In this document: piece by piece, positions 1 to 9,826 of the stretch
Numbering within the stretch: position 1 is the first letter of the stretch
Layout: every line of letters begins with the position of its first letter
NCBI GenBank assembly: GCA_016710365.1
Contig: JADJVW010000015.1
Location: 62,001 to 126,000 of the forward strand
Direction: 5' to 3'
DNA: 64,000 nt
Source of the DNA: Candidatus Caldilinea saccharophila
GTDB lineage: Bacteria > Chloroflexota > Anaerolineae > Caldilineales > Caldilineaceae
Notes under the pieces: generated by a model
What the model was told of the DNA's origin: nothing
The model's input: only the letters and a program-made list of their open reading frames with translations
Databases searched by the model: none
Program-made: the position numbers and the translations under genes

Positions 1-2
1 AG

Positions 3-965
3 TATTTCCCCGCGCTGGTCAAGGCTGCCAAAGAACAAGACGCCGACCTCGTCATCGGCTCGCGCATGGCCGGCGCCGAAAGTCAAATGCCGATCACACG
101 GCGCATCGGCAATATTATCTTTGCGCGTCTCGTCAATATTATCAGCGCCTCGAACATTACCGACTCGGCCAGCGGTATGCGTATTTTCAAGAAGTCCATC
201 TTGGCGCAGCTTTATCCACTGCCCGATGGCCTCAACCTGACGCCTGTGATGAGTACGCGCGCATTGCATGAGCGTTTGAAGATGATCGAGGTCCCTATTC
301 CTTACAGCGAGCGCATCGGCCGCTCCAAACTCAGCGTCGTCCACGACGGCATGAGGTTTGGCCAGTCGATCGTGTGGACCGCGCTCAACTATAACCCGGC
401 GCGCCCCTTTGGCCTGATGGGGATGGTCAGTTTTGGCATTGCCGCAGTCATCGGACTTGCTCTGATCTGGTACCGGCTGCAAGGCGTGCAAAATGTAAGC
501 CCGCTGGGTGCGTTTGCCCTCTTTTCGGCGCTTGTTCTCTCCGTGGGTGGTGTGATGCTGATAGCCTTAGGCTTTAGCTTCAACTACTTTGTGGCGCTCT
601 TTCATAAAACGCCTGTGCGTCAGGGATTGTGGGGCAAACCGCTTTTCAATGTGCGGTGGGAGCAACATTTTGGCTGGGCGGGTGTGACCATTCTCCTGCT
701 CGGTCTGCTCATCGGGATTGGCAGCTTTGTCGCCACTCTGTTGGGCGCCACGTTGATGCAACTCTGGCTCTATTATCTGACCAGCGCCGTCTTCAGCCTG
801 ATGGGGTTGCAACTGCTCGTCTCCTGGGTGCAGATGCAGACGCTTGACGCGCTGCGCATTCGTGAAGACCTGGCTGCAAGCGACTTGCTTGGCAAGGAGA
901 CGACCTCGCAAGTTGAGACGTCCCGCTCTGAAATTCGCACCGATCGTTTGCAGCCTCAGGCGTAG
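3..965 (+). CDS. GT2 polyprenyl-phosphate glycosyltransferase with membrane tail, 5' truncated
   Basis: The reading frame is open from base 3, so the N-terminal catalytic half lies outside the window. What remains is the C-terminal part of a dolichol-phosphate-mannose-synthase-like GT2: the DLVIGSRM segment, a GLNLTP..STRAL stretch, the R-x-G-R-SKLS acceptor-loop motif (about 300-340), then about four hydrophobic segments (410-480, 505-600, 665-750, 770-835). Members with such tails usually move a sugar from a nucleotide donor to undecaprenyl phosphate at the inner face of the membrane. The C-terminus is polar and poorly conserved in appearance. A radical SAM gene follows after 40 bp and is probably co-transcribed. 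The family call is firm; the sugar is unknown. Confidence 0.85.
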   Translation, partial: YFPALVKAAKEQDADLVIGSRMAGAESQMPITRRIGNIIFARLVNIISASNITDSASGMRIFKKSILAQLYPLPDGLNLTPVMSTRALHERLKMIEVPIPYSERIGRSKLSVVHDGMRFGQSIVWTALNYNPARPFGLMGMVSFGIAAVIGLALIWYRLQGVQNVSPLGAFALFSALVLSVGGVMLIALGFSFNYFVALFHKTPVRQGLWGKPLFNVRWEQHFGWAGVTILLLGLLIGIGSFVATLLGATLMQLWLYYLTSAVFSLMGLQLLVSWVQMQTLDALRIREDLAASDLLGKETTSQVETSRSEIRTDRLQPQA

Positions 966-1005
966 CTGCAGTCGCCGTCGATAGATTTTTTGTGGAGAAA
1001 CCTGA

Positions 1006-2686
1006 ATGACTGACCAATTGACCCAAACTGGGAAACAGCCCAACATCGAACTTGCGGAAGATATTCGCGATAACTTAGGGACGCGGCGCATCCCGCCTGT
1101 GCGCCCTTCGCACTTTCCGGACGCCGGCGCCAGCGTGCAGACGCTCACCTCATCGACGCGTCCGGCCGGCTCTGTGGACGTACTGCTCGTCAACCCGCCG
1201 ACGCCCGACGGCGCCATCTGGATCCGCAGCCAGCATCGCGTGGGCCGACGCTCGCGCGAGAACATGATCTGGCCGCAGGTCAGCCTGGCGCAGTTGGCGG
1301 CGCTGCTCGTCCCCGAATACACCGTGGAGATCATCGACGCCAATGCGCTGCGCATGGGGTGGGCGGAGTTTGAAAAGCTGCTCGATGAAAAACGCCCCAA
1401 GTATTATCTCACGCAGGTGACCGCGCCGACATTGCGCAACGACATGTACGGCGTCTTCCTGGCTAAGTCGCTCGGCGCCAAAACCATGGCCTTCGGCACG
1501 CACGTCACGCCGATGTCGATAGAGACAATGCGACCCTTCCCGGCGTTGGATTTTGTGCTGCGCGGTGAACCCGAAATGACGTCGACGCCTTCGAGGGGAA
1601 GACGCCTTCCAACCCGCGCGTCAGCAAAATGCTGATGGAAACGAGTAAGCCGCAGCATCGTCGCGTAGGCGCTCAGGAAGTGATCGATGCGTTCCCTGCT
1701 GTAGAATCCGAAGATCCGTGCGCCAACATTCTGGGCCTAGCCTGGCGCAACGGTGATGAGATTGTCATCAATCCAGACCGTCCCTTTATCCCCAATCTGG
1801 ATGATCTGCCCATACCGCTGCACGAGCGGCTGCCGCTTGACAAGCAACGTATGCCGATGATCAAGGGGCCGTTCACCTTCATCGTGACGAGCCGCGGCTG
1901 TCCGGCTGGCTGCAAATATTGCATCAAGCATGTGAGCTATCAGAACTCGGTGCGCGTGCGCTCCGCCGAAAATATCGTCGACGAACTAGAGTACCTGGGC
2001 AAACTCGGCATTACGAACATCCACATGTACGCCGATCTGTTTACGGTCAATCGCGAGCATGTTGTGGAATTGTGCAGGCTCATCATCGCGCGCGGCGTCA
2101 AGATCCGCTGGACCTGCAACAGCCGCGTCGACTATGTAGACGAAGAGATGCTGCGGCTGATGGGACAGGCGGGCTGCTGGCTCATCTCCTGGGGCATTGA
2201 GAGCGCCAATGAAATGGTGCTCAAGCGCGCACGCAAGGGCTATAAGAAGGAACAGGCGTTCAAAGCACTCAAGTGGGCAAGAGCAGCCGGCATTAAGAAC
2301 TGGGGTTACTTCATCATCGGTCTGCCCGGCGAAACGGAAGCATCGATCCAGGAGACGATGGCCTACTCAAAGAACTGCCGGTGGACATCGCACTTTTCCA
2401 CATCGCCGCTCCGTATCCAGGCACCCCCTTCTTTTACGAGGTCGTCGAGAACAACTGGTTCCGGCCTGGCACCAAGTGGGAAGAGGTCGATATGGATCAA
2501 TCGACGGTGCTTGATTATGGAAATCTCAGTGCCGAGCGCATGGAATATTGGCAGAAACGCGCGACGCGCGAGTGGTCGCTGCGCCCCGGCCCGATGATGA
2601 CTTTCCTTAAGGGGCTGAATACTTGGGAAGGCGCCAAGAGCGCGATCAATGTAGGCTGGCAGATGCTGCAATTCTCCAAAACGTAG
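1006..2686 (+). CDS. B12-binding-domain radical SAM protein, interrupted by two frameshifts
   Basis: The start ATG follows GTGGAGAAA. The N-terminal part (VDVLLVNPP, then LAALLVPEYTVEIIDANAL) is a cobalamin-binding Rossmann-like domain. The radical SAM core has the 4Fe-4S motif C-P-A-G-C-K-Y-C at about 1900-1925 and the GLPGET segment at about 2320. The reading frame moves twice: near 1575, where homology passes from RGEPEMT to VDAFEGKTPS in another frame, and near 2373, where tca-aag-aac should read as SKELPVDIALFH, consistent with one lost G. The C-terminal piece (APYPGTPFFY to the stop) is well formed. Relatives include BchE- and HpnJ-like enzymes; the reaction here is unknown. The location suggests modification of a sugar or lipid carrier. 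Sequencing error is likelier than true decay. Confidence 0.8.
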
Positions 2687-2772
2687 GGGTAGCCTGCCGA
2701 CGGCTGGTCAGATCGCTCATCTGGACGCCAGACTGAAAATTGCAAGTTGTGCTGTTCTTTTCCGGAATTGCT

Positions 2773-2810
2773 GCGCCGGGTCATCCACGTGGATGACCCG
2801 GCGCTTTTTT
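2773..2810 (+). terminator. Rho-independent terminator, perfect 16-bp arms
   Basis: A perfect inverted repeat runs from 2773 to 2804 (arms GCGCCGGGTCATCCAC and its exact complement, no spacer) and is followed by six T residues. It lies 87 bp after the radical SAM gene and should end transcription of the upstream genes. Because the arms meet with no spacer, the RNA loop must form by opening the central CACGTG. Confidence 0.85.
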
Positions 2811-2846
2811 GCCGTGCGTCATGCGTCCCGCAGGATAGGTCAGGGC

Positions 2847-2892
2847 TGTCAGCAGATTGTAAGAGATGGGGGAGAGGTGTGAATGCTATAAT
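2847..2892 (+). promoter_or_regulatory. Extended -10 promoter with upstream TGTCAGCA element
   Basis: TATAAT at 2887-2892 is preceded by TGC, giving an extended -10. An upstream element, TGTCAGCA at 2847 and TGTAAG at 2858, recurs with identical spacing before the secreted-protein gene that starts at 15693. The promoter should drive the ligase gene that begins at 2937. Confidence 0.55.
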
Positions 2893-2936
2893 CGTGGCAG
2901 TAGATGGCCAACATTGTTTACGATAGTGTGTGATTG

Positions 2937-4673
2937 ATGCAACAGGCAACCAGGACTTTGGCAAGTCGAGAAATACTGACGACCCTAGATATTCCAGAGA
3001 GGATGCGAACCTTTTCTCTCGGCGCAGTCTATGGCGCCGTCTTTTGCTTTCTGGCCGCCACTGTTGTCAGCGTGTGGGCGGCTTACGACGGGGCCGTTGC
3101 CCTCAATCGCTTTTTTATGCTGCTGAGCGGCGTGCTTGTTGTGCTGCTCGCCCCGCTTATCGGCGAACGCCTTTCCTTGCGAGCCACCAGCGCCTGGGTC
3201 GCGGCCATCACCAATTTGATGATCATTACAGCAGCGCTCTTGTATTTCGCCCAATGGCTGCGTGCGGCATTCCCCGAAAATGGCATGTTGTCGTGGCCGC
3301 CGGTTTCTTTCAGCGACAACCAGGTTGCGCAGATTCTTGCAATTGGCTTGCCGCTGGTGGCTGCATCCGTTTGGATGGGCGTGGCCGAGCGGCGCTGGCT
3401 TATCGGTGCAATGGGGATAGTGACGTTGTTGGCCGGGGCGGCCGCGCTCGCTTTGACAGGCTCGCGCGGGGCGTGGCTCGGGGTCATGAGCGCGGCAGTG
3501 ATCGCCCTCTATCTGGTGGTGCGCACTGAGCTTTATCAGCGGTCACGCCGTCGGTCACTCAGCCTCTGGCTGCTTGACGGGTTTGCCGTGTTGGCGATGT
3601 TGGGCGCGCTGGGATTTTATGTGGCCGTGGTCGCCTTTCCTGAATTCGATGCGCAGCTTGGCGTCAGCGCTCAGGGTGGTTCGGCGTTCAGCCGGATTGC
3701 TCTGTGGCGGGATTCGCTGCCGCTGATCGAGGATTATTTCTTTACCGGCAGTGGCCTGGCAGCGACGGCCATGGTCTATGCCACCTATGCCTATCTGCTG
3801 CACGTGCCCTACCTTTTTCATGCTCACAATTTTTATGTGCAGGTGGCGCTGGAGCAAGGCGCACCCGCGTTGCTGGCATGGCTCGTGCTGGCAGGCGCCA
3901 CGGTGATGTATGCCTGGGGTGCGTTGCGGGTGGCAGACCGCTTGGGACGCGCTCTGTTGGTGGCAGGTCTTGCCTCATTGTCGGCATTTCTGGTGCATGG
4001 TTTGTTCGAGGCGGAGCTCTATTTTAGCGCGTTGGCAGGTCTGGTTTTCTATGCGCCGGCTGTCCTGCTCTGGAGCGCGTCGAGCGTCCACACTGCTGCT
4101 GCGGATATACGTGGCGTCACTTATGCATCCGGCGCCACTCTCGGGGTTGGCGTCGTCGCGGGCATCGGGCTGCCGCTGCTGATGGCTGTCTTGATGCCGG
4201 GCGCCTCTGCGCGCTGGGAGGCGAACCTGGGCGCCGTGTTGCAAACGCGCACTGAGCTAGGCATTTATCACTGGCCGGAATGGTCTTTTCAAGATCAAGT
4301 GCGCCGGCAGAAGACGCAGGAATTGGCGCCTGCGGAAGCGCATTTTGCCACTGCATTGGAGCTTAATCCTGCACAGCCGACCGCCCATCGCCGGCTTGGC
4401 GCAATTGCCCTGGCGCAGGGACGCTTTGAGCAGGCCAAGGATCATCTTTCCGCCGCGTATGCAGTGGACCCCTACGATCGCGCCACGCGGCAATTGCTGG
4501 GCGAGGTGCTGGCGCTCGAAGGAAATGTCGATGGCGCCGTGCAGATGTGGCAAGGGTTGGATTTCGACCAGGGTCAGTTCATGGTGCGGGAATGGTGGTA
4601 TCAGGCGTTTGGGCAACCGGAACAGGTGGAGAAACTGGACAATGCTATCCAAGCCTTCCAACGGGCAGAATAA
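2937..4673 (+). CDS. O-antigen ligase / polymerase family protein with C-terminal TPR
   Basis: This integral membrane protein of about 578 residues carries a Wzy/WaaL-family core: some ten or more hydrophobic segments, the GSRGAWLG motif at about residue 173, and the periplasmic-loop signature F-H-A-H-N-F-Y-x-Q-x-x-x-E-x-G (about 3820-3865). From about residue 460 it becomes soluble and shows tetratricopeptide-like repeats (LELNPAQPTAHRRLGAIALAQG, split here as LELNPAQ and GAIALAQG). Ligases join finished polysaccharide to lipid or protein acceptors; polymerases join repeat units. TPR-tailed versions are common in bacteria that make S-layer or exopolysaccharide glycans. A TTG three bases upstream is an alternative start. 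It follows a strong terminator and its own promoter, so it probably begins a new transcription unit. Confidence 0.82.
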   Translation: MQQATRTLASREILTTLDIPERMRTFSLGAVYGAVFCFLAATVVSVWAAYDGAVALNRFFMLLSGVLVVLLAPLIGERLSLRATSAWVAAITNLMIITAALLYFAQWLRAAFPENGMLSWPPVSFSDNQVAQILAIGLPLVAASVWMGVAERRWLIGAMGIVTLLAGAAALALTGSRGAWLGVMSAAVIALYLVVRTELYQRSRRRSLSLWLLDGFAVLAMLGALGFYVAVVAFPEFDAQLGVSAQGGSAFSRIALWRDSLPLIEDYFFTGSGLAATAMVYATYAYLLHVPYLFHAHNFYVQVALEQGAPALLAWLVLAGATVMYAWGALRVADRLGRALLVAGLASLSAFLVHGLFEAELYFSALAGLVFYAPAVLLWSASSVHTAAADIRGVTYASGATLGVGVVAGIGLPLLMAVLMPGASARWEANLGAVLQTRTELGIYHWPEWSFQDQVRRQKTQELAPAEAHFATALELNPAQPTAHRRLGAIALAQGRFEQAKDHLSAAYAVDPYDRATRQLLGEVLALEGNVDGAVQMWQGLDFDQGQFMVREWWYQAFGQPEQVEKLDNAIQAFQRAE

Positions 4674-4700
4674 CGTGCAGAAAATGAAGGGCAAGCTGCC

Positions 4701-5288
4701 ATGATGAGCGACTTCTTTGTTCACCCGACGGCTGAGGTTTCGGCTGAGGCGAAAATCGGCCAGGGTACGCGCATCTGGAACCGCGCGCAAGTGCGCGAGG
4801 GCGCGGTGCTGGGCGATGGCTGCATTGTGGGCAAGGATGCCTACGTCGACATGGATGTGCGCATAGGCAGCCACGTCAAGATTCAGAACAGCGCACTGCT
4901 CTACCACGGCGCCACACTCGAGGATGGCGTTTTCATCGGCCCGCAAGTGTGTCTGACCAACGATCTCTATCCGCGGGCGATCAACCCGGATGGTTCCTTG
5001 AAGGGCGCCAGCGACTGGGAAGTGGGCGAGACCGTGATTCGCTACGGTGCTTCCGTCGGCGCCGGCGCCATCATCGTGACAGGGGTGGAGGTCGGGCGCT
5101 TTGCCATGATCGGCGCGGGCGCCGTCGTCACCCACGATGTGCCCGCGCATGGACTTGCGCTTGGCGTGCCGGCGCGCCTGGTTGGGTACGTATGCGCTTG
5201 CGGCGCGCGGCTCGATGTCGATGCGCAGGGATGTGGTCATTGTGCTCGCTGTGGATCCATCGTTGAAGTTGGAGAAGATTCAAAATGA
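4701..5288 (+). CDS. Left-handed beta-helix N-acetyltransferase, WbpD-like
   Basis: The 195-residue product is made of hexapeptide repeats (VHPTAEVSAEAKIGQGTRIW and on), the trimeric left-handed beta-helix fold of sugar-nucleotide N-acetyltransferases. The motif around residues 85-100 (GPQVCLTNDLYPRA) is typical of the WbpD family, which acetylates the 3-amino group of UDP-2-acetamido-3-amino-2,3-dideoxy-glucuronate. The last 30 residues contain C-x-C and C-x-x-C pairs (VCACGARL, CGHCARCG), a zinc-ribbon-like tail seen in some family members. It overlaps the next gene by ATGA, and the next two genes encode the matching aminotransferase and dehydrogenase, which supports the pathway assignment. 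Confidence 0.85.
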   Translation: MMSDFFVHPTAEVSAEAKIGQGTRIWNRAQVREGAVLGDGCIVGKDAYVDMDVRIGSHVKIQNSALLYHGATLEDGVFIGPQVCLTNDLYPRAINPDGSLKGASDWEVGETVIRYGASVGAGAIIVTGVEVGRFAMIGAGAVVTHDVPAHGLALGVPARLVGYVCACGARLDVDAQGCGHCARCGSIVEVGEDSK

Positions 5289-6376
5289 TTTCGATTGCAA
5301 AGCCATTCATCGGGGAAGAAGAAAAGGCGGCTGTCCTGGAAGTGCTTGGTTCGGGGCAACTGGCGCAGGGCAAGCGTGTGCGCGAGTTCGAGGAACGCTT
5401 TGCGGAATGGGTGGGCGCCCGCTATGCAGTGGCCGTCAGCTCTGGCACGACCGCGCTGCATGTCGCTCTCTTGGCCTATGACATCGGCGCCGGTGACGAG
5501 GTGATTACCACGTCCTTCAGCTTTATCGCCTCGGCAAATTGCATCCTATACACTGGCGCGACCCCGCGTTTCGCCGACATCGACCCGGTGTACTACACCA
5601 TCGACCCGGCGGCCATCGAGGAGCAGATCACGCCGCACACGCGCGCCATTATTCCCGTGCATCTCTTCGGCCAGCCTTGTGACATGGAGGCAATCGCCGA
5701 AATCGCCGCAAGGCATAACCTGGCGATCGTCGAGGACGCCTGCCAGGCGCATGGCGCCACGCTGCATGGTAAGCCACTAGGCGCATGGGGCGCGGCGTGC
5801 TACTCCTTCTACCCGACCAAGAACATGACCACCGGCGAAGGCGGTATGATCACCACGAACGACGCTGAACTTGCCGCACGGATGCGTTTGCTGCGCGAGC
5901 ACGGCATGCGCACGCGCTATGTCCATGAGGCGCTAGGCTACAACTTCCGCATGACCGATTTGCAGGCGGCGATCGGCCTGGTGCAGTTGACGCGGATCGA
6001 TGCGTGGAACGAACAGCGCCGCCAGCACGCTGCTCATCTGACCCGGCGCCTCACTGGCATCCCTGGCGTCGCAACGCCGCAGGTGCGGCCGGGCGCCACG
6101 CACGTCTTCCATCAATATACGGTGGCGCTGGCGCAGCGCGACCAGGTCATCGCCGGTCTCACTGAACAAGGCATAGGCTACGGGATTTATTACCCGACGC
6201 CCATTCATCAACAACAGATCTATCAAGCGCGCGGTTACACCGATGTTTTACCGGCGTCGGAAGCAGCCAGCCACAAGGTGCTGTCATTGCCCGTCCATCC
6301 GGCATTAACGGAGACGGAGTTGGATCAAATTGCGGATGCAGTAATTGCGACGGTGCGCGAAGCTGCGCTGGTCTGA
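5285..6376 (+). CDS. DegT/DnrJ/EryC1 sugar aminotransferase, WbpE-like
   Basis: A complete 363-residue PLP enzyme. SSGTTALHVAL (about 52-62) binds the cofactor phosphate, EDACQAHGA (about 150-158) contacts the ring, and Lys179 in YPTKNMTTGEGG is the Schiff-base lysine. GYNFRMTDLQAA follows, as in all sugar aminotransferases of this family. In the diamino-uronate pathway it converts the 3-keto sugar to the 3-amino sugar with glutamate as donor. It begins inside the stop of the acetyltransferase gene and is followed 10 bp later by the dehydrogenase, so the three are translationally linked. Other 3- or 4-keto sugars cannot be excluded from sequence alone. Confidence 0.88.
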   Translation: MISIAKPFIGEEEKAAVLEVLGSGQLAQGKRVREFEERFAEWVGARYAVAVSSGTTALHVALLAYDIGAGDEVITTSFSFIASANCILYTGATPRFADIDPVYYTIDPAAIEEQITPHTRAIIPVHLFGQPCDMEAIAEIAARHNLAIVEDACQAHGATLHGKPLGAWGAACYSFYPTKNMTTGEGGMITTNDAELAARMRLLREHGMRTRYVHEALGYNFRMTDLQAAIGLVQLTRIDAWNEQRRQHAAHLTRRLTGIPGVATPQVRPGATHVFHQYTVALAQRDQVIAGLTEQGIGYGIYYPTPIHQQQIYQARGYTDVLPASEAASHKVLSLPVHPALTETELDQIADAVIATVREAALV

Positions 6377-6386
6377 GGAGGAAAAC

Positions 6387-7433
6387 ATGGAACGAGTACG
6401 CATTGGCTTGCTGGGCGCAGGCCGCATGGGACGAAATCACGCACGCGTCTACTCGACGATGCGCCACGCCGATCTGGTGGGCATCTACGACCCGGTGGCG
6501 GAGGCAAGCCGCAAGCTTGCTGCGCAGTACGAAGTGACGGCGTTTACGCAACTGGATGAGATGTTGGATGCCGTCGATGCCGTCAGCATCGCCACGCCGA
6601 CGCCGACCCACCATCCGCTCGTAGCTGCCTGTCTGGCGCGCGGGCTGGATATCTTTGTCGAGAAACCTTTTACTGAAACCTGGATGCAGGCCGAGGAACT
6701 GGTTGCTTTAACTGAGCGCACAGGCCGCATCGTGCAGGTCGGGCACATCGAGCGCTTCAACCCAACTTATGGCGAGCTCAAGCATGTGTTGGAAGGACTT
6801 TCGCCGCTGGTGGTCAATTTCCGGCGCCTCAGTTCTTATGTGGGCAGCAACACCGATGTGGATGTGGTGCTCGATCTGATGATCCACGATCTTGACCTGG
6901 CGCTCGATCTGGCCGGCGCCGACCCTGTGCACATCGAAGCCGATGGTTTCACCGCTTACAGCGGCGCTATCGACTACGCCACGGTGAATCTAAAATTTGC
7001 CCGTTGGCCGATGCTGACTTTGACTGCTTCGCGCGTGACAGAGCAGAAAGTGCGAATGATCGACGTAACGGCTTTGGAGGCGTATGTCGAAGGCGATCTG
7101 TTGAACAAGTCGATCCAGGTGCACTATCGCACTGTCGGTGAATATGTAAATCACCACCAAACTGGCGCCAAGTATCGGCAGGAAAGCGTCGTCGAGCGCA
7201 TTCAAGTGCCGATCGCTGAACCGCTGCAGGCCGAACTGGAACATTTTGTCGATTGCGTCCGCACGCAGCGTCAGCCGCTCGTGACCGCCGAGCACGGTCT
7301 GCGCACACTGCGCCTGGCCGACGCCATCCGCACCCTGATCAAGGAGCGGATGCCGGACGCCCGCTCTGCCGATGGCCGCTTCGCCCCGATCGAAGCGGCA
7401 ACGCCCAATGCGGCGCCTGTCTTTGCAAGCTGA
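6387..7433 (+). CDS. Gfo/Idh/MocA sugar-nucleotide dehydrogenase, WbpB-like
   Basis: The ATG at 6387 is chosen because GAGGAGG precedes it; upstream codons in the frame overlap the aminotransferase gene. The 348-residue product opens with the NAD motif GLLGAGRMGRNHA, has EKPF at about 92-95 and the catalytic-region GHIERFNP at about 119-126. WbpB-type enzymes oxidise C3 of UDP-GlcNAcA to give the 3-keto substrate for the aminotransferase. The C2/C3 diamino-uronate set (this gene, 5285, 4701) plus the 2-epimerase at 8774 matches the Pseudomonas wbp pathway; the 6-dehydrogenase needed for the first step is not in the window. Confidence 0.82.
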   Translation: MERVRIGLLGAGRMGRNHARVYSTMRHADLVGIYDPVAEASRKLAAQYEVTAFTQLDEMLDAVDAVSIATPTPTHHPLVAACLARGLDIFVEKPFTETWMQAEELVALTERTGRIVQVGHIERFNPTYGELKHVLEGLSPLVVNFRRLSSYVGSNTDVDVVLDLMIHDLDLALDLAGADPVHIEADGFTAYSGAIDYATVNLKFARWPMLTLTASRVTEQKVRMIDVTALEAYVEGDLLNKSIQVHYRTVGEYVNHHQTGAKYRQESVVERIQVPIAEPLQAELEHFVDCVRTQRQPLVTAEHGLRTLRLADAIRTLIKERMPDARSADGRFAPIEAATPNAAPVFAS

Positions 7434-7466
7434 ATCAGAAGCTTAAATAGAAAGCGAGAAACGCCT

Positions 7467-8273
<807 letters not shown>

Positions 8274-8296
8274 CGCAACCCGATTTGCAGGCTCTT

Positions 8297-8338
8297 GACT
8301 ACGGACTCAGAACTACAGACTCAGGACTCAGGACTATC
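8297..8338 (+). repeat. Six tandem heptamers (GACTACG/GACTCAG type)
   Basis: Six 7-bp units run head to tail: GACTACG, GACTCAG, AACTACA, GACTCAG, GACTCAG, GACTATC. The array fills most of the gap between the GT2 gene and the small transporter gene. It resembles the short tandemly repeated repetitive sequences known from cyanobacteria. No function is implied. Confidence 0.75.
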
Positions 8339-8377
8339 ATGGAAACAACACAAGTGATCAACGGGAGAAAACAGATC

Positions 8378-8753
8378 ATGACGGTCGCCATCGGCTACAT
8401 TCTCGTCAGTGTGATCGCCGGGAGCCATCGGCCAGATCACGCTCAAATATGGCATGACGCAAACGGGCCAGATCACACTCAGCGCCCACGACATCGTGCC
8501 GACGCTCTTCAAGATCTTCACCAACCCCTTTATCATCGGCGGGTTGGCATTATATGTGGGCGGAACGGTTTTCTGGCTGGCCGCGCTGTCGCGTGTCGAT
8601 CTGAGCTTCGCCTATCCCTTTGCCAGCCTCAGCTATGTGGTCATGCTGACGGCGTCGTGGCTTTTGTTCAACGAGAACATCACGCCGCTGCGATTGGCCG
8701 GCACGCTGGTGGTCATGCTCGGCGTGCTCCTGATCTCGCGCAGCGGTTCATAG
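8378..8753 (+). CDS. Small EamA/EmrE-like (ArnE/ArnF-type) transporter, frameshifted
   Basis: Reading from ATG 8378 gives MTVAIGYILVSVIAG; the frame then changes near 8421, after which AIGQITLKYGM, ALYVGGTVFWLAALSRVDLS and LLFNENITPLRLAGTLVVML follow to the stop at 8753. Without the break the product would be about 125 residues with four membrane helices, the length and pattern of ArnE/ArnF and other small multidrug-resistance-family proteins. ArnE/F-type proteins are proposed to flip polyprenyl-phosphate sugars. Its place between a polyprenyl-phosphate GT2 and a GT39-like transferase supports that role. The break looks like one extra base or two missing bases in gccgggagcc. Confidence 0.72.
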
Positions 8754-8773
8754 GTAGAGATGAAGGGTTTACG

Positions 8774-9826
8774 ATGAAGTTTGTCTCCGTGGTGGGCGCA
8801 CGGCCTGAGTTTGTCCAGGCTGCGCCAGTAAGCTGGGCGCTGCGCAAAGAGCATATCGAGGTCCTGGTGCATACCGGCCAACACTACGACTACGCCATGT
8901 CGCAGGCGTTCTTCGACGAGCTGGGCGTGCCCGCGCCAAACTACAACCTGGAGGCAGGCTCCGGCAGCCATGCGCGCCAGACCGCAGCCATGCTGGTCGG
9001 GATGGAGGAGGTGCTGCTCAAGGAAGCGCCCGACGCCATCATCATCCGCGGGGACACGAACTCAACTGTCGCCGGCGCGTTGGCAGCCAGCAAGCTGGGC
9101 ATCCCCGTCATGCACATCGAGGCGGGCGAGCGCAGTTTTGCCCGCCACATGCCGGAGGAGATCAACCGCGTCGTCGCCGATCACCTCTCGGATCGCTGCT
9201 TCTGCGTCAGCACCAAGTCGGCCGCGCACCTGGCCGCAGAGGGGATTACGGCAGGCGTGTCCGTAACCGGCGATGTGATGCTGGACGCGTCGCTGCATTA
9301 TCGTGAGATCGCCCGCACCAAGTCGGACATCCTGGCGCGCTTGCAGTTGGAGCCGGGGCGCTTCGCCCTCGTCACCATGCATCGCGCCAACAACACCGAC
9401 GACCCGCAGCGGCTGCGTGCGATCGTCGCTGCGCTGAACACCGTCGGTGAACGGATCGTCTTTCCGGTGCATCCACGCACGCGCAAGGCGCTGGAGGCGA
9501 TCGGCGCCAGCTTTGGAACGCACGTGCTGGCCGTCGAGCCGGCCGGGTATTATGACATGATGGTGCTTGAGGAACATGCGCGGCTGATCGCCACAGATTC
9601 GGGCGGCGTGCAGCGCGAAGCCTATTACTTCGCCAAGCCTTGTCTCACCCTGCGCGATGAAACCGAGTGGACGGAAACGGTCGAGGCCGGCTGGAACGTG
9701 CTTGTCGGCGCCGACTGTCAGAAGATCGTCGACGCCTGGTTTCATTTCCAGCCGCCGGCCGCGCATCCGCCGGTGCTGGGCGATGGGACAGCCGCGCAAA
9801 AGATCGCAGCAATTCTGAGTGAATGA
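8774..9826 (+). CDS. UDP-GlcNAc 2-epimerase family, probably WbpI-like
   Basis: A 350-residue GT-B-fold epimerase starting at ATG 8774. Family motifs are clear: VVGARPEFVQ at the N-terminus, HTGQHYD, RGDTNSTVAGALAASKLG, HIEAGERSF, MPEEINR and TDSGGVQREA. The region after the last motif reads DETEWTETVEAGWNVLVG; from memory this is closer to WbpI (epimerase for UDP-2,3-diacetamido-glucuronate) than to WecB, which usually has an ERPE segment there. That fits the WbpB/D/E set at 4701-7433 and would yield the manno form. It overlaps the next gene by four bases. If the WbpI reading is wrong, the product would be UDP-ManNAc. Confidence 0.85.
   Translation: MKFVSVVGARPEFVQAAPVSWALRKEHIEVLVHTGQHYDYAMSQAFFDELGVPAPNYNLEAGSGSHARQTAAMLVGMEEVLLKEAPDAIIIRGDTNSTVAGALAASKLGIPVMHIEAGERSFARHMPEEINRVVADHLSDRCFCVSTKSAAHLAAEGITAGVSVTGDVMLDASLHYREIARTKSDILARLQLEPGRFALVTMHRANNTDDPQRLRAIVAALNTVGERIVFPVHPRTRKALEAIGASFGTHVLAVEPAGYYDMMVLEEHARLIATDSGGVQREAYYFAKPCLTLRDETEWTETVEAGWNVLVGADCQKIVDAWFHFQPPAAHPPVLGDGTAAQKIAAILSE

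Noticed and set aside
4257..5240. A 327-codon minus-strand open frame
   Set aside because: It crosses the end of the ligase and the acetyltransferase gene on the other strand and shows only low-complexity His/Ala/Arg composition.
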